Shown here in pieces: positions 21,895-30,920 of a stretch of DNA of 40,068 nucleotides (its first letter is position 1; each line of letters starts with the position of its first letter). The stretch is from Fibrobacter sp. (GTDB lineage: Bacteria; Fibrobacterota; Fibrobacteria; Fibrobacterales; Fibrobacteraceae). The translations under genes were made by a program, and so were the position numbers. The notes under the pieces are model-generated. The model worked only from the letters and a program-made list of their open reading frames with translations. It had not been told where the DNA came from and ran no database searches. The stretch lies in the NCBI GenBank assembly GCA_024398965.1, contig JAKSIF010000024.1, forward strand, positions 1 to 40,068, written 5' to 3'.

Positions 21895-23976
21895 ATGAAA
21901 AAGAATCGTAAGTTTATTTCTGCGGCTGTGGCTACTATGTTTGCCTTGGCTGTTCCTGGTTTTTCCGCTGTCCCCTCGGCTTCTGTTTCTGGCAATGTGG
22001 TGGATGCACAGGGCGCCCCTGTCAAGGACGCCGTTGTTTCCGTAAAGACCTTGCCCAACTTGCTGCCCGATGCACGCGGACTTTCCAACGTCAAGGGATC
22101 CTTTAACCTGAAAACAAAAATGGCTGATACCCAAGTGTTGGTTGTTAAAAAGACCGGATTCTTGCCTGAAACATTGACAGTTGCAGGCCTGGATTCTATG
22201 AAGGCTGCAAGTGGTGCAGGAGGCGTCGCAAAGATCATCTTGAAACGGGATCCCATTGAAGATAGAATTGACTCCCTGATGGCAGGCATGACTATTGATG
22301 ATTTGGTGGCCCAGATGACTCAGGCCATGGTTCCCAACGTGGATTGCGGGGGTGGTATTTGCGGATCTGCATTGCAGGGCGGTGGCCGTTACGCAAAGGA
22401 TTTTTACCAAAATGCCTGGGCTCAGAAAATTCCAGTAAGCTATGGAAAGGATAATGTTCACGGCGTTGCCGATGTGGTGAATGCTACGGTTTTTCCCCAC
22501 AATATCGGACTAGGGGCAACGCGAGACACTGCCCTTGTTCGTCGTATTGGCCAGGTGGTGGCTGAAGAAATGTGGGCTGCTAACATTGACTACAATTTTG
22601 CTCCCGCTTTAAGCGTTCCTCAGGATGAACGTTGGGGTCGAACCTACGAAGGCTTTGGCGAAAAGCCGGAACTTGCTGTGGATTTGGGCTCGGCATTCCT
22701 TCGAGGTATGCAGGGCGATCACTTTGATGCGGAATGGCGAGTGACGGGAACCATCAAGCATTATCTAGGCGATGGCGCTACCAATAAGGGGTGGGACCGT
22801 GGCGATGTAAAAATGTCCGATGCTCAGATTCGTAAATTACTTTTGCCGCCTTACGTTGCCGCCGTGGAGCAGGGGGCCCAGAGTGTGATGGCCAGCTTTA
22901 ACACTATCCGCGGCAAGCATCAGCATGTGGATTCTTTGCGTTTGACAGGCTGGCTCAAGACTGAATTGGGCTTTGACGGTTTTGTCATTGCGGACTGGGA
23001 AGGCATTGAACATTCTACTACTCCAGGCAATGCTGGCGACTACTCAGGCAAGAAAACCAATGTCTCTAGCGAAGAAGCTATTCGTCGTTCCATTAATGCT
23101 GGCCTTGACATGGCCATGGTACCGTCCTCCGCAGAAGCTTTCATGAGTTCGCTGAAGAAACTTGTTGCCGAAGGGAAGGTTCCTGAAAATCGCGTGAAGG
23201 ATGCGGTCCGCAGAATTCTGCGTGTGAAGATTCGCGCCGGCCGTTTGGACAATCCCATGGGGCCTGCTCAGTATGTTGGCAAGACAGAAAATATCGGTAG
23301 TAAAGAACACCGTGCCATTGCCCGTGAAGCCGTGCAGAAAAGCTTGGTATTGCTGAAGAACGAAGGAGTTCTGCCTTTGGCAAAGACTTCTCCTGTTTTT
23401 GTCACTGGGTCTCATGCAGATCATACGGGCCTTCAGTGTGGCGCATGGACGTTAGGCTGGCAGGGTACACGAGGTGATGTTCCTGGCGCAACTTCTATTG
23501 TCGGAGGCTTCGATCAGGTGGCTCCCGGAGCACGTACTGAAAATGCAGACAGTGCAAATACCGTCGTCTACGTCATAGGCGAAACGCCCTATGCGGAATG
23601 GTTCGGTGATTTCCGAGAAAAGGATTTTAATAACAAGCTGTTTACTACGGAAAAATCTCATACAACCCATTTTGAAAGTACCGATGAAAACTTGAAACAG
23701 ATAAATACTTGGAAAGCCGCTGGCAAGAAAGTGGTTCTGGTTTTAGTTTCTGGTCGTCCTTTGCCGATTACGAATATTATCAATGCCGTAGATGGTTTTG
23801 TTGCTGCATGGCTTCCGGGTAGCGAAGGCGAAGGCGTTGCTGACGTACTCTTTGGTGATGTAAAGCCTACGGGTAAGTTACCTCACACTTGGCCAAAGGA
23901 TGCTAAGCAGATTCCCATTAACGACGGTGATGGGAAGAAGGGCCTGTTCCCTTATGGGTTTGGCCTGACCTATTAA
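21895..23976 (+). CDS. Secreted GH3 beta-glucosidase-like enzyme with N-terminal Ig-like domain
   Basis: This 693-residue protein has a signal peptide (about 1-25), a carboxypeptidase-regulatory-like beta domain (about 28-110, GNVVDAQGAPVKDAVVSV), and a GH3 N-terminal barrel (about 120-440) with NFAPALSVPQDERWGRTYE and KHYLGDG. The catalytic nucleophile is Asp367 in VIADWEGI. A GH3 C-terminal sandwich (about 470-693) carries VVYVIGETPYAEW and ends PYGFGLTY. It stops at the end of the GH3 fold, with no fibronectin-like or sorting tail. Retaining GH3 enzymes of this type release glucose from beta-glucans/cello-oligosaccharides; the precise substrate is not determined. AAGGG is only one base from the ATG, an unusually short spacing. 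Flanking terminators isolate the gene. Confidence 0.9.
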   Translation: MKKNRKFISAAVATMFALAVPGFSAVPSASVSGNVVDAQGAPVKDAVVSVKTLPNLLPDARGLSNVKGSFNLKTKMADTQVLVVKKTGFLPETLTVAGLDSMKAASGAGGVAKIILKRDPIEDRIDSLMAGMTIDDLVAQMTQAMVPNVDCGGGICGSALQGGGRYAKDFYQNAWAQKIPVSYGKDNVHGVADVVNATVFPHNIGLGATRDTALVRRIGQVVAEEMWAANIDYNFAPALSVPQDERWGRTYEGFGEKPELAVDLGSAFLRGMQGDHFDAEWRVTGTIKHYLGDGATNKGWDRGDVKMSDAQIRKLLLPPYVAAVEQGAQSVMASFNTIRGKHQHVDSLRLTGWLKTELGFDGFVIADWEGIEHSTTPGNAGDYSGKKTNVSSEEAIRRSINAGLDMAMVPSSAEAFMSSLKKLVAEGKVPENRVKDAVRRILRVKIRAGRLDNPMGPAQYVGKTENIGSKEHRAIAREAVQKSLVLLKNEGVLPLAKTSPVFVTGSHADHTGLQCGAWTLGWQGTRGDVPGATSIVGGFDQVAPGARTENADSANTVVYVIGETPYAEWFGDFREKDFNNKLFTTEKSHTTHFESTDENLKQINTWKAAGKKVVLVLVSGRPLPITNIINAVDGFVAAWLPGSEGEGVADVLFGDVKPTGKLPHTWPKDAKQIPINDGDGKKGLFPYGFGLTY

Positions 23977-23979
23977 AAA

Positions 23980-24010
23980 AACGCCGCATTGCTGCGGCGT
24001 TCAATTTTTT
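23980..24010. terminator. Bidirectional terminator between GH3 and metalloprotease genes
   Basis: A perfect 9-bp stem AACGCCGCA (23980-23988) and TGCGGCGTT (23993-24001) with loop TTGC is preceded by an A run and followed by CAATTTTTT. The two flanking genes are convergent, so it can serve both. Confidence 0.85.
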
Positions 24011-24023
24011 CGGAGTTTTTTAA

Positions 24024-25976
24024 CTACTTGATTCGAATGACGGATTGGTGCAGAGCCTTTCCGTTTTTCATTATGCGCATGAGGTAAACACCGGATTGCT
24101 TGGGTGCAGATTTGAGAGTGTTGCCGTTCATGTCAAAATATTGGATGGTTCTGTTGGATGAATCAAACAAGTCTGCATTCAACTGAGAAATAATTGTAGT
24201 TGTTGTGTCTGTTTTTTCTTCTGGATTGACCACGGGTTCTTCAGGAGCTGTAGTGGAATCGCTTGCAATTGTCATTACAATGGAAAGCGTTACCTGATTC
24301 TTGCCGTAGACAATGGCCTGCTTTACGGTAAATTCGTCTCCAGCCTTGACCTTGCCGGGCATATGGCCGACCTTTGTTGTCATGGTATTTAGATCGACGT
24401 TGGAGAAAACGATGCTTGTTCCGTTGGGATTCCAGGTGGCGACAGCTCCCTTGGAATCAAACCAATGGCCGGTGCCTTCACCAGTGGTTTCGCTGTTTAA
24501 TGAACCGTCAGGCTCGACTGCGTAGAAACTGGCCTTGCTTGGAATTTCACTTTGCTTGATTCCGAGAATTTCAGCAACCTTTGCTCCTTGTAAATCAACT
24601 GAAACTGGGGCGTAGTTATCGCTGATGGGGATCTGTGCTGTTAAAGAAATTTCAGTAATTGTGGGCGGTTCACTGGGCGTGTTACCTGGGTCTGCTGCAA
24701 TAGAACAGTCTCCGCCGAGGCAGAAGCTGAGGGTGTTCCCGTTGACGCTTACGTTAGTGAAATTGAGCCCTGTTGCAGATCCGCTGTACCAACGAATTGC
24801 AGGGTAGAGGGCGTCCGAGAATGCGTCGTAGGAATTTGTTGCGTTAAAGAATGCTCCGGCTCTGCTACCGGGAGAGGGCCACTGGTCATTTTCGGGATCG
24901 CTGTTGTTGCCCTTGGAATCAGCATGAACAATGCGGAGCCCAAGCTTGTTTGCTGCAGAATTTCCTTCGATGGAAAAGTCATAATGCTGCATCAGGATGC
25001 CGCTACCCTTAAGAACCTTGTTGCGGCCGTCGTTTTTCACATAGGACCAGACCAAGCCTTCCTTGTCTGGGCGGCTGGGATTCTTGAAGCGGAAACATTG
25101 CTCTCCAGCTTCAGTGGAAATTTTTCCCACGTCATCTGCTGAAATATCCTTGAAGGGAATCCATCCCTGGTCTGCGCGGTAGAAATCGTTGATTGCAACT
25201 GGGTTCCAGTCGTTGGGACGGTTGCCCATGGTGCAGTAGTCGCCGTACCAGTAAAGGTCCGGCCATCCAAAGATCATGTGGCCAGTTTCATGAATGAAAA
25301 CGTAGATGGAGAACTTGCCCGGCATGTCTGTCATTTGATGCTTTTGCAGAACTACTCCATCGCGCCTTTCGTTGGACCAACCTGCGTGAGGCCACAAGCC
25401 CTTGCCCCATTCAAGACCCGCACCTGCGTACAGAATGTTGATTGCTTCGGTAATTCCATTCTTGTCGTTGTCATAGCGGGAATAGTCTACCTGGGAGTCA
25501 AAATACTCGAAGACTTCCTTTACAAGGACGTCGGATCCGGAATAGCCGTCCATATTTTCGTAATAGGACTTGGGATACTTGGCGCGGTACCAACCGAAGA
25601 CTTCGTTGGTCAAGTCCAGCTGGCCATTGGATACGTCCAGATAGTAATCGCGGACAGAACCGTTACAGCCGTCACGATTGAATCCTTCCTTGTTCAGCCA
25701 GTCGGAAATTTCTTCCTTGGTTACCGGGGCGGGTTGGTCGGAAAAATCTACAAGGAGGGTTAGCCCGTAGACTTTACCCTTGGGCGCCGAGTAATGACTT
25801 TTTTCTGCTGTGGAAGGGGCGAATTTCAGCTTGGAGCCCCTTGTATTGTCGAATTTCGTAATGGCTTCGCTAGGCCAGGCCTGAACACGCTTGCCTTGAT
25901 AAACAATGTCTGCAAAGGAGGTGCCGATTAAAGAAAGTACAGCACACCCAAAAATCATTTTTTTAAAACAACCCAT
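24024..25976 (-). CDS. Secreted M6-like metalloprotease with C-terminal sorting-type domain
   Basis: Protein of about 650 residues. I place the start at 25976 because AAGGTGG lies five bases upstream and a clean signal peptide follows (ending GTSFA). The protease domain (about 55-400) has H229-E-T-G-H233 followed by MIFGWPDLY, as in the immune inhibitor A (M6) family: two zinc histidines, the catalytic Glu and the downstream Asp-containing turn. A middle beta-rich region (about 415-580) follows, then a Thr/Pro/Glu linker. The last 45 residues or so (YFDMNGNTLKSAP, SGVYLMRIMKNGK) look like the C-terminal beta-sandwich sorting domains of type IX-secreted proteins. Export route is inferred. Confidence 0.88.
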   Translation of the reverse strand: MGCFKKMIFGCAVLSLIGTSFADIVYQGKRVQAWPSEAITKFDNTRGSKLKFAPSTAEKSHYSAPKGKVYGLTLLVDFSDQPAPVTKEEISDWLNKEGFNRDGCNGSVRDYYLDVSNGQLDLTNEVFGWYRAKYPKSYYENMDGYSGSDVLVKEVFEYFDSQVDYSRYDNDKNGITEAINILYAGAGLEWGKGLWPHAGWSNERRDGVVLQKHQMTDMPGKFSIYVFIHETGHMIFGWPDLYWYGDYCTMGNRPNDWNPVAINDFYRADQGWIPFKDISADDVGKISTEAGEQCFRFKNPSRPDKEGLVWSYVKNDGRNKVLKGSGILMQHYDFSIEGNSAANKLGLRIVHADSKGNNSDPENDQWPSPGSRAGAFFNATNSYDAFSDALYPAIRWYSGSATGLNFTNVSVNGNTLSFCLGGDCSIAADPGNTPSEPPTITEISLTAQIPISDNYAPVSVDLQGAKVAEILGIKQSEIPSKASFYAVEPDGSLNSETTGEGTGHWFDSKGAVATWNPNGTSIVFSNVDLNTMTTKVGHMPGKVKAGDEFTVKQAIVYGKNQVTLSIVMTIASDSTTAPEEPVVNPEEKTDTTTTIISQLNADLFDSSNRTIQYFDMNGNTLKSAPKQSGVYLMRIMKNGKALHQSVIRIK

Positions 25977-26149
25977 ACATTCCACCTTTTTTAGTAATAT
26001 ACTCAAAAATTAAAGAATATGTGGAGTGAAAAAACGGTGGAGTTGTTCTTTATGGGCTTTTATGGGATTTATATGCAATTTATTTTGAATAGAACCAGTC
26101 TATAACGAACTATAATAAAAAGTGATTATCGCAAAGCCTCCGCAAATGT

Positions 26150-26179
26150 TTGCCTTTTTCTAAATTTCCCCTGTAAAAT
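26150..26179 (+). promoter_or_regulatory. Possible metH promoter
   Basis: TTGCCT (26150-26155), an 18-base spacer and TAAAAT (26174-26179) with a TG one base upstream of the -10. A start near 26186 leaves about 39 bases to the preferred ATG. The rest of the gap (25977-26149) is AT-rich; I see no SAM or cobalamin riboswitch core in it. Confidence 0.4.
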
Positions 26180-26224
26180 GATTGTGTGGAAAGAAATTTC
26201 TACAAACTAAGAGGCCATTGGAAA

Positions 26225-29200
26225 ATGACACTTCGCGAAGCTTTTGAGAATAAGATGTTGCTGCTGGATGGCGGCATGGGATCTGTTATCCAGACTTATG
26301 GGATTAAGGGTGCCAACAATGACATGTTGAGCATTGAACGCCCGGATGTGATTCTGGATATCCAGCGTCGCTATGTGGACGCTGGTGTAGATTGCCTTAC
26401 CACCAACACATTCTCTAGCCAGAGGGTAAGCCAGCACGAATATCACCAGGAGCATCGCATTGCGGAAATGAACCGCGCTTCCGTAAAGATTGCCAAGCAG
26501 GCTGCTGCCGAGGCCATGGAAAAGTATGGCCGCAAGGTGTACATTTTGGGCGACGTGGGCCCCACCAGCAAGATGCTTTCCATGAGCGAGGATGTGAACG
26601 ATCCTGCCAGCCGTAGCATTACTTTCGACGAACTGGAAGACGCCTACCTGGAACAGATTCAGGTGTTGATTGAAGAAGGCGTGGATGCAATCCTTATCGA
26701 AACCATTTTTGATACGTTGAACGCCAAGGCGGCAGCAAGCGCATACACGAAGGCTAAGGATGCTATGGAAGCTGCTGCAGTTGCTCGCGGTGAAACGCCC
26801 CGCGCTCTGGAAGTCATGTTCTCCATGACCGTAAGCGATGCTTCTGGCCGTACCCTTTCTGGTCAGACGGTGGAAGCCTTCGCCATCAGCGTTATGCATG
26901 TGAAGCCCTTGAGCATTGGTCTCAACTGCGGTCTTGGCGCCGACGGTATGGTGCCTTACCTGCGCCGTATGGGTAAGCTTGCTCCTTGCTATATTAGCTG
27001 CCATCCTAATGCAGGTTTGCCTAACCAGTTTGGCGGTTACGATGATACGCCCGAGGATATGGTTCGCCTGATGGCTCCCTACCTTGACGAAAAGTTGGTG
27101 AACATGGTAGGCGGTTGCTGCGGTACTACTCCGGAACACATTGCTGCCATGCGCAAGATGCTGGATGCCTTGCCTGCAGACTATGAACGTCGCAAGCCCG
27201 CTCCTGCGTTCGCAACTTCTCCGCTGCTTCGTTTGGCAGGCCTGGAACCGCTGATGGTTTCTCAGGTGCGCCCCAGCAATGGCGCCGACAACTGCAACGC
27301 TGAAGATTTCGTGCAGGTGGGTGAACGTTGCAACGTGGCTGGTTCCAAGAAGTTCCTGCGACTGATCAACGAAAAGAACTATGACGAAGCTCTGGACATT
27401 GCCCGCAAGCAGGTGGAAGATGGAGCTCAGGTGGTTGACGTCAATATGGACGACGGCCTTCTGGATGCCAAGCAGGAAATGCGCACCTTCTTGAACTTGC
27501 TGGCTTCTGACCCGGCAATTAGCCGTGTGCCCATCATGGTGGACAGCTCCCGCTTCGAAGTTATTGAAGAAGGCTTGAAGTGCGCTCAGGGCAAGTGCAT
27601 CGTAAATTCCATCTCCTTGAAGATGGGTGAGGAAGCCTTCATTGAACATGCCAAGACGGTGAAGCGTTTGGGCGCTGCCGTTATCGTGATGCTCTTTGAC
27701 GAAGAAGGGCAGGCCACCAATTACGACCGCCGCGTGGCCATAGCATCCCGCGCCTACAAGATTATTACGGAACAGTGCGGCTTCGATCCGAGTGACATTA
27801 TTTTTGACCCCAACGTCTTGACGGTGGCGACAGGCATGGCGGAACACAACGCCTACGCCCACGACTTTATCCGCGCTTGCCGCTGGATTATTGACAACCT
27901 GCCTGGCGTTCGCATTTCCGGCGGTCTTTCCAACCTGAGTTTTGCCTTCCGTGGAAATAACTACCTACGCGAAGCTATGCACTCTACCATGCTCCACTTG
28001 GCAACTCCCAACGGCATGGGCATGGCCATCATGAATCCTGCCGCTGCAGTGGATTACAAAACCATTCCTCTGGAACTTCGCATGGCCATTACCGAAGTGT
28101 TGCTGAACACCCATCCGGAATCTAGCGAGGAACTGATTGAAATTGCAAGCCGCATGAACGAGGCTGCAGCAAAGGCAAAGGAAACAGGTGCCAAGTACGA
28201 TCCTAAGGCAATCTTTGCCATGGGTGTCGGTTCTGCAAATGTCGCAGGCTCCGCCGAATCAGGCGCCGCTGCCGGGAATGCCGCTGCAGCTCAGACTACT
28301 CCGGAACAGCGCTTGCAGGAAGCCCTCTTGAAGGGAACTTCTACAACCCTTCAGCCGGATCTGATGGAATTGATCAACCGCGGTGACAGCCCGGTGAACA
28401 TTATTTCTGGCCCCCTCATGGATGGCATGAATGAAGTGGGCCGCCGCTTTGGCGCCGGCGAAATGTTCCTGCCCCAGGTGGTGAAAACTGCACGTACCAT
28501 GAAGAAGGCCGTGGAAATTTTGCAGCCCTACATTGAAGCGGGTAAGGCGGCCGATGGTGCCAACGGTTCCGCAGGTTCTCGTGGCAAGATTGTCATCGCC
28601 ACTGTGAAGGGTGACGTTCATGATATTGGCAAGAACATCGTTTCCGTGATTATGGCCTGCAACGGCTTCGAGATGGTGGACCTTGGCGTTATGGTAACAG
28701 AAGATGTGATCGTGAAGGCTGCCATCGAACATAAGGCCGACATCTTGAGCCTCTCTGGACTTATCACTCCGTCTCTGGAAGAAATGTGCACTGTGGCCAA
28801 GGAAATGCAGAAGGCTGGCCTTCGCATTCCTATCATCGTGGGTGGTGCAACAACAAGCCCGACCCATACGGCTGTGAAGATTGCTCCTTGCTACGATGGC
28901 CCCGTTTTCCATGTACGTGATGCTGCGTCCAACCCGGGCCTTGCCGCAAAGCTTTTGGATCCCGCCACTCGTGACGCTACCATCGAAGAAAACCGCAAGG
29001 AACAGCAGCGAATCCGTGACGAACAATCCGGCAAGATTACTGCAAAGGCGGTCGCCATGGCTGCCGCAGAATCTACTCCTGTGGAACGCCGCTTCAAGTG
29101 CGACTGGTCCAAGTATAGCCCGGTGCAGCCGCCCTTCTTTGGTGAAAGTAAGTTGCCGCCCATTTCTTTGGACAAGGTCATCCCGCTGATTAGCTGGGAA

Positions 29201-29890
29201 TACTTCTTCTTTACTTGGAAGGTGAAGGCTGACTGCGACGAAGCTATCAAGCTTAAGGCCGATGCGGTTGCGCTTCTTGCCGACTTGAACAAACCGGAAT
29301 ACGCCCTCCGTGCAGTACAGGCATTCTACCCGGCTGCAGGCACCGTCGACGGCATCACGTTTAATACGGGCCGCACCGGTACCGATGCCGACATCGTTGA
29401 AATAGCAACCGCACGTCAGCAGAATCCCGAAGGCACTTGCCTTGCCCTCTGCGACTATGTGGCACCCGCCGATACGAAACTTGCCTGCGAGTCCGTCGCC
29501 AGCCCCAAGTTCCCGGATGTCGTCGGAGCGTTCGCCGTTACCGTCAGCGACGCCTTCGTGAAACGCCTCGAAAAGCTGAAGGCAGAACAGGGCGGCAGCG
29601 ATTACGACGTTCTTTTGATGCAGACCGTGGCAGACCGCCTTGCAGAAGCTGGAGCTGAATACCTAAGCCAGCAGCTGGCTGCAAACAACAGCTGGAAGGG
29701 CATCCGCCCGGCAGTGGGCTATCCGGTATTGCCCAACATCAAGGAAATCTTCAACGTAGCAAAGCTTATTGACTTTGATAGCGTTGGCATTAGCCTTACG
29801 GAAAACGGCGCCATGTACCCGCAGGCATCTGTCAGCGGCCTGTACATCAGCCATCCGGAAATTGATTACTTTAACGTGAAAGTGAACTAG
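26225..29890 (+). CDS. metH: Cobalamin-dependent methionine synthase
   Basis: This protein of about 1221 residues carries all four MetH modules. They are: the homocysteine-binding barrel (about 1-325) with its zinc cysteines in GLNCGLG and VGGCCGTTP; the methyltetrahydrofolate barrel (about 350-640, VGERCNVAGSKKF); the cobalamin module (about 690-930) with the lower-ligand motif D-V-H-D-I-G in KGDVHDIGKN; and the SAM-dependent reactivation domain (about 970-1221, GIRPAVGYP and ASVSGLYISHPE). It transfers a methyl group from methyltetrahydrofolate to homocysteine. The ATG at 26225 matches the usual MetH N-terminus; an in-frame GTG at 26186 would add 13 residues. A Gly/Ala-rich spacer (about 670-685) precedes the cap helices. 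It is full length with no truncation. Confidence 0.96.
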   Translation: MTLREAFENKMLLLDGGMGSVIQTYGIKGANNDMLSIERPDVILDIQRRYVDAGVDCLTTNTFSSQRVSQHEYHQEHRIAEMNRASVKIAKQAAAEAMEKYGRKVYILGDVGPTSKMLSMSEDVNDPASRSITFDELEDAYLEQIQVLIEEGVDAILIETIFDTLNAKAAASAYTKAKDAMEAAAVARGETPRALEVMFSMTVSDASGRTLSGQTVEAFAISVMHVKPLSIGLNCGLGADGMVPYLRRMGKLAPCYISCHPNAGLPNQFGGYDDTPEDMVRLMAPYLDEKLVNMVGGCCGTTPEHIAAMRKMLDALPADYERRKPAPAFATSPLLRLAGLEPLMVSQVRPSNGADNCNAEDFVQVGERCNVAGSKKFLRLINEKNYDEALDIARKQVEDGAQVVDVNMDDGLLDAKQEMRTFLNLLASDPAISRVPIMVDSSRFEVIEEGLKCAQGKCIVNSISLKMGEEAFIEHAKTVKRLGAAVIVMLFDEEGQATNYDRRVAIASRAYKIITEQCGFDPSDIIFDPNVLTVATGMAEHNAYAHDFIRACRWIIDNLPGVRISGGLSNLSFAFRGNNYLREAMHSTMLHLATPNGMGMAIMNPAAAVDYKTIPLELRMAITEVLLNTHPESSEELIEIASRMNEAAAKAKETGAKYDPKAIFAMGVGSANVAGSAESGAAAGNAAAAQTTPEQRLQEALLKGTSTTLQPDLMELINRGDSPVNIISGPLMDGMNEVGRRFGAGEMFLPQVVKTARTMKKAVEILQPYIEAGKAADGANGSAGSRGKIVIATVKGDVHDIGKNIVSVIMACNGFEMVDLGVMVTEDVIVKAAIEHKADILSLSGLITPSLEEMCTVAKEMQKAGLRIPIIVGGATTSPTHTAVKIAPCYDGPVFHVRDAASNPGLAAKLLDPATRDATIEENRKEQQRIRDEQSGKITAKAVAMAAAESTPVERRFKCDWSKYSPVQPPFFGESKLPPISLDKVIPLISWEYFFFTWKVKADCDEAIKLKADAVALLADLNKPEYALRAVQAFYPAAGTVDGITFNTGRTGTDADIVEIATARQQNPEGTCLALCDYVAPADTKLACESVASPKFPDVVGAFAVTVSDAFVKRLEKLKAEQGGSDYDVLLMQTVADRLAEAGAEYLSQQLAANNSWKGIRPAVGYPVLPNIKEIFNVAKLIDFDSVGISLTENGAMYPQASVSGLYISHPEIDYFNVKVN

Positions 29891-30834
29891 ACCTTGAAAT
29901 TGCCGTGGTAGTTCCAGCTCCATTGGGCAGGATGCTCGGCGATCCAAGTTTCAACTTCTTTAGCGATGCTCTCTACTAAGGGAGCGTCGCTTTCTTTTTT
30001 GTCGGAACTGTTTTTTGCATGGAGTTCGACGAGGGCCTTGTCGTATTCTGGCGGATAATATTTTTCGAATCGGATGACGATTTCGCGGCGGTTCTGGCTG
30101 CCAATAGTCTCGTTGTCGCTAGTTCTTGTGAATGTGCGGAACGTAACGATGCCTGCTCCCATTTGGTTCACTAGCTCGGGTAATCTTAGATACAGCGTGG
30201 AATCTTGCCCGAAGAGCTTGACTTTGTTCCCCTTGGTGTTCTTGCCTTGGTCAAATACCATGGCCAATATACCATTGGTCTTGAACAAATTGCGAATCAA
30301 GGCGCGAGAATCTTCGGGGCTGTATTCCGTTAGATGTGGGTCACTGCGCAGTTCCTGAATGAGCAGACGAAGTGCCCCTTCGCCTAAGGTATCGGTAACG
30401 AGGTGAACGTTGTTGCTGTAGCGGCATAGGCTCCGATGCAAAAGTTCAAAGGAACCTTGGTGAATGCTGATTGCTGCTACGGGGCCATGGGTAAGGGCCT
30501 CTTTAATGATATTTTCGTTCTCGAAAACGAGTCTCGACGTGGTTTGCTTAAATCTCGCTAAACCGCGGTAGGAATCAAGCGCGTTCCAGAATATTCCCTG
30601 GAAGACGTCCCTTGGTGTAACGTCTGTCCAATTTTTTTCCTGGTTTGTTTCCTCGAGAAATTCTTGGGCTTTTTTCAGGTGTCTTTGTGTCCGGCCCCAG
30701 GCTCTTTTTTCGTGAGTTTTCTTGTAGATGGGGTAGGCCAGTTTAAACAAGAAACCAAGAGCAAAATCAGGAAACCGCAAAAGGGCGTGTAGCACTATTT
30801 TCGCCAGTACGTATTTTACGGAAATCCTTGCCAT
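29887..30834 (-). CDS. LpxL/HtrB-type lipid A acyltransferase family protein
   Basis: This 315-residue protein has a hydrophobic N-terminal segment (about 8-36) and the lysophospholipid-acyltransferase catalytic motif H125-x4-E130 (HQGSFE), followed by the FDQGKN and GIVTF segments and a C-terminal WIAEHPAQWSWNYHGNFK. This matches the late (lauroyl/myristoyl-type) acyltransferases that add secondary acyl chains to lipid A at the inner membrane. Acyl and acceptor specificity cannot be read. The gene's stop overlaps the metH stop in a shared CTAG. It is divergent from the mraY-like gene across 86 bases. Confidence 0.83.
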   Translation of the reverse strand: MARISVKYVLAKIVLHALLRFPDFALGFLFKLAYPIYKKTHEKRAWGRTQRHLKKAQEFLEETNQEKNWTDVTPRDVFQGIFWNALDSYRGLARFKQTTSRLVFENENIIKEALTHGPVAAISIHQGSFELLHRSLCRYSNNVHLVTDTLGEGALRLLIQELRSDPHLTEYSPEDSRALIRNLFKTNGILAMVFDQGKNTKGNKVKLFGQDSTLYLRLPELVNQMGAGIVTFRTFTRTSDNETIGSQNRREIVIRFEKYYPPEYDKALVELHAKNSSDKKESDAPLVESIAKEVETWIAEHPAQWSWNYHGNFKV

Positions 30835-30920
30835 AACCGCAATATAAAATAAACCTGAAGGTTGTAATATTTTTAAATTTTATAGGTACAGTTTTCACTT
30901 AACATTAACCCTAGTAAATT

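Noticed and set aside
26085-26116. Alternative metH promoter TTGAAT...TATAAT
   Set aside because: The spacer would be 20 bases, outside the usual range; the element at 26150-26179 is better placed.
25977-26224. SAM or cobalamin riboswitch upstream of metH
   Set aside because: I could not find a conserved core or a plausible multi-stem fold in this AT-rich gap.
26207-27862. Minus-strand open frame of about 551 codons opposite metH
   Set aside because: metH is certain on the plus strand, and the antisense frame has no family features.
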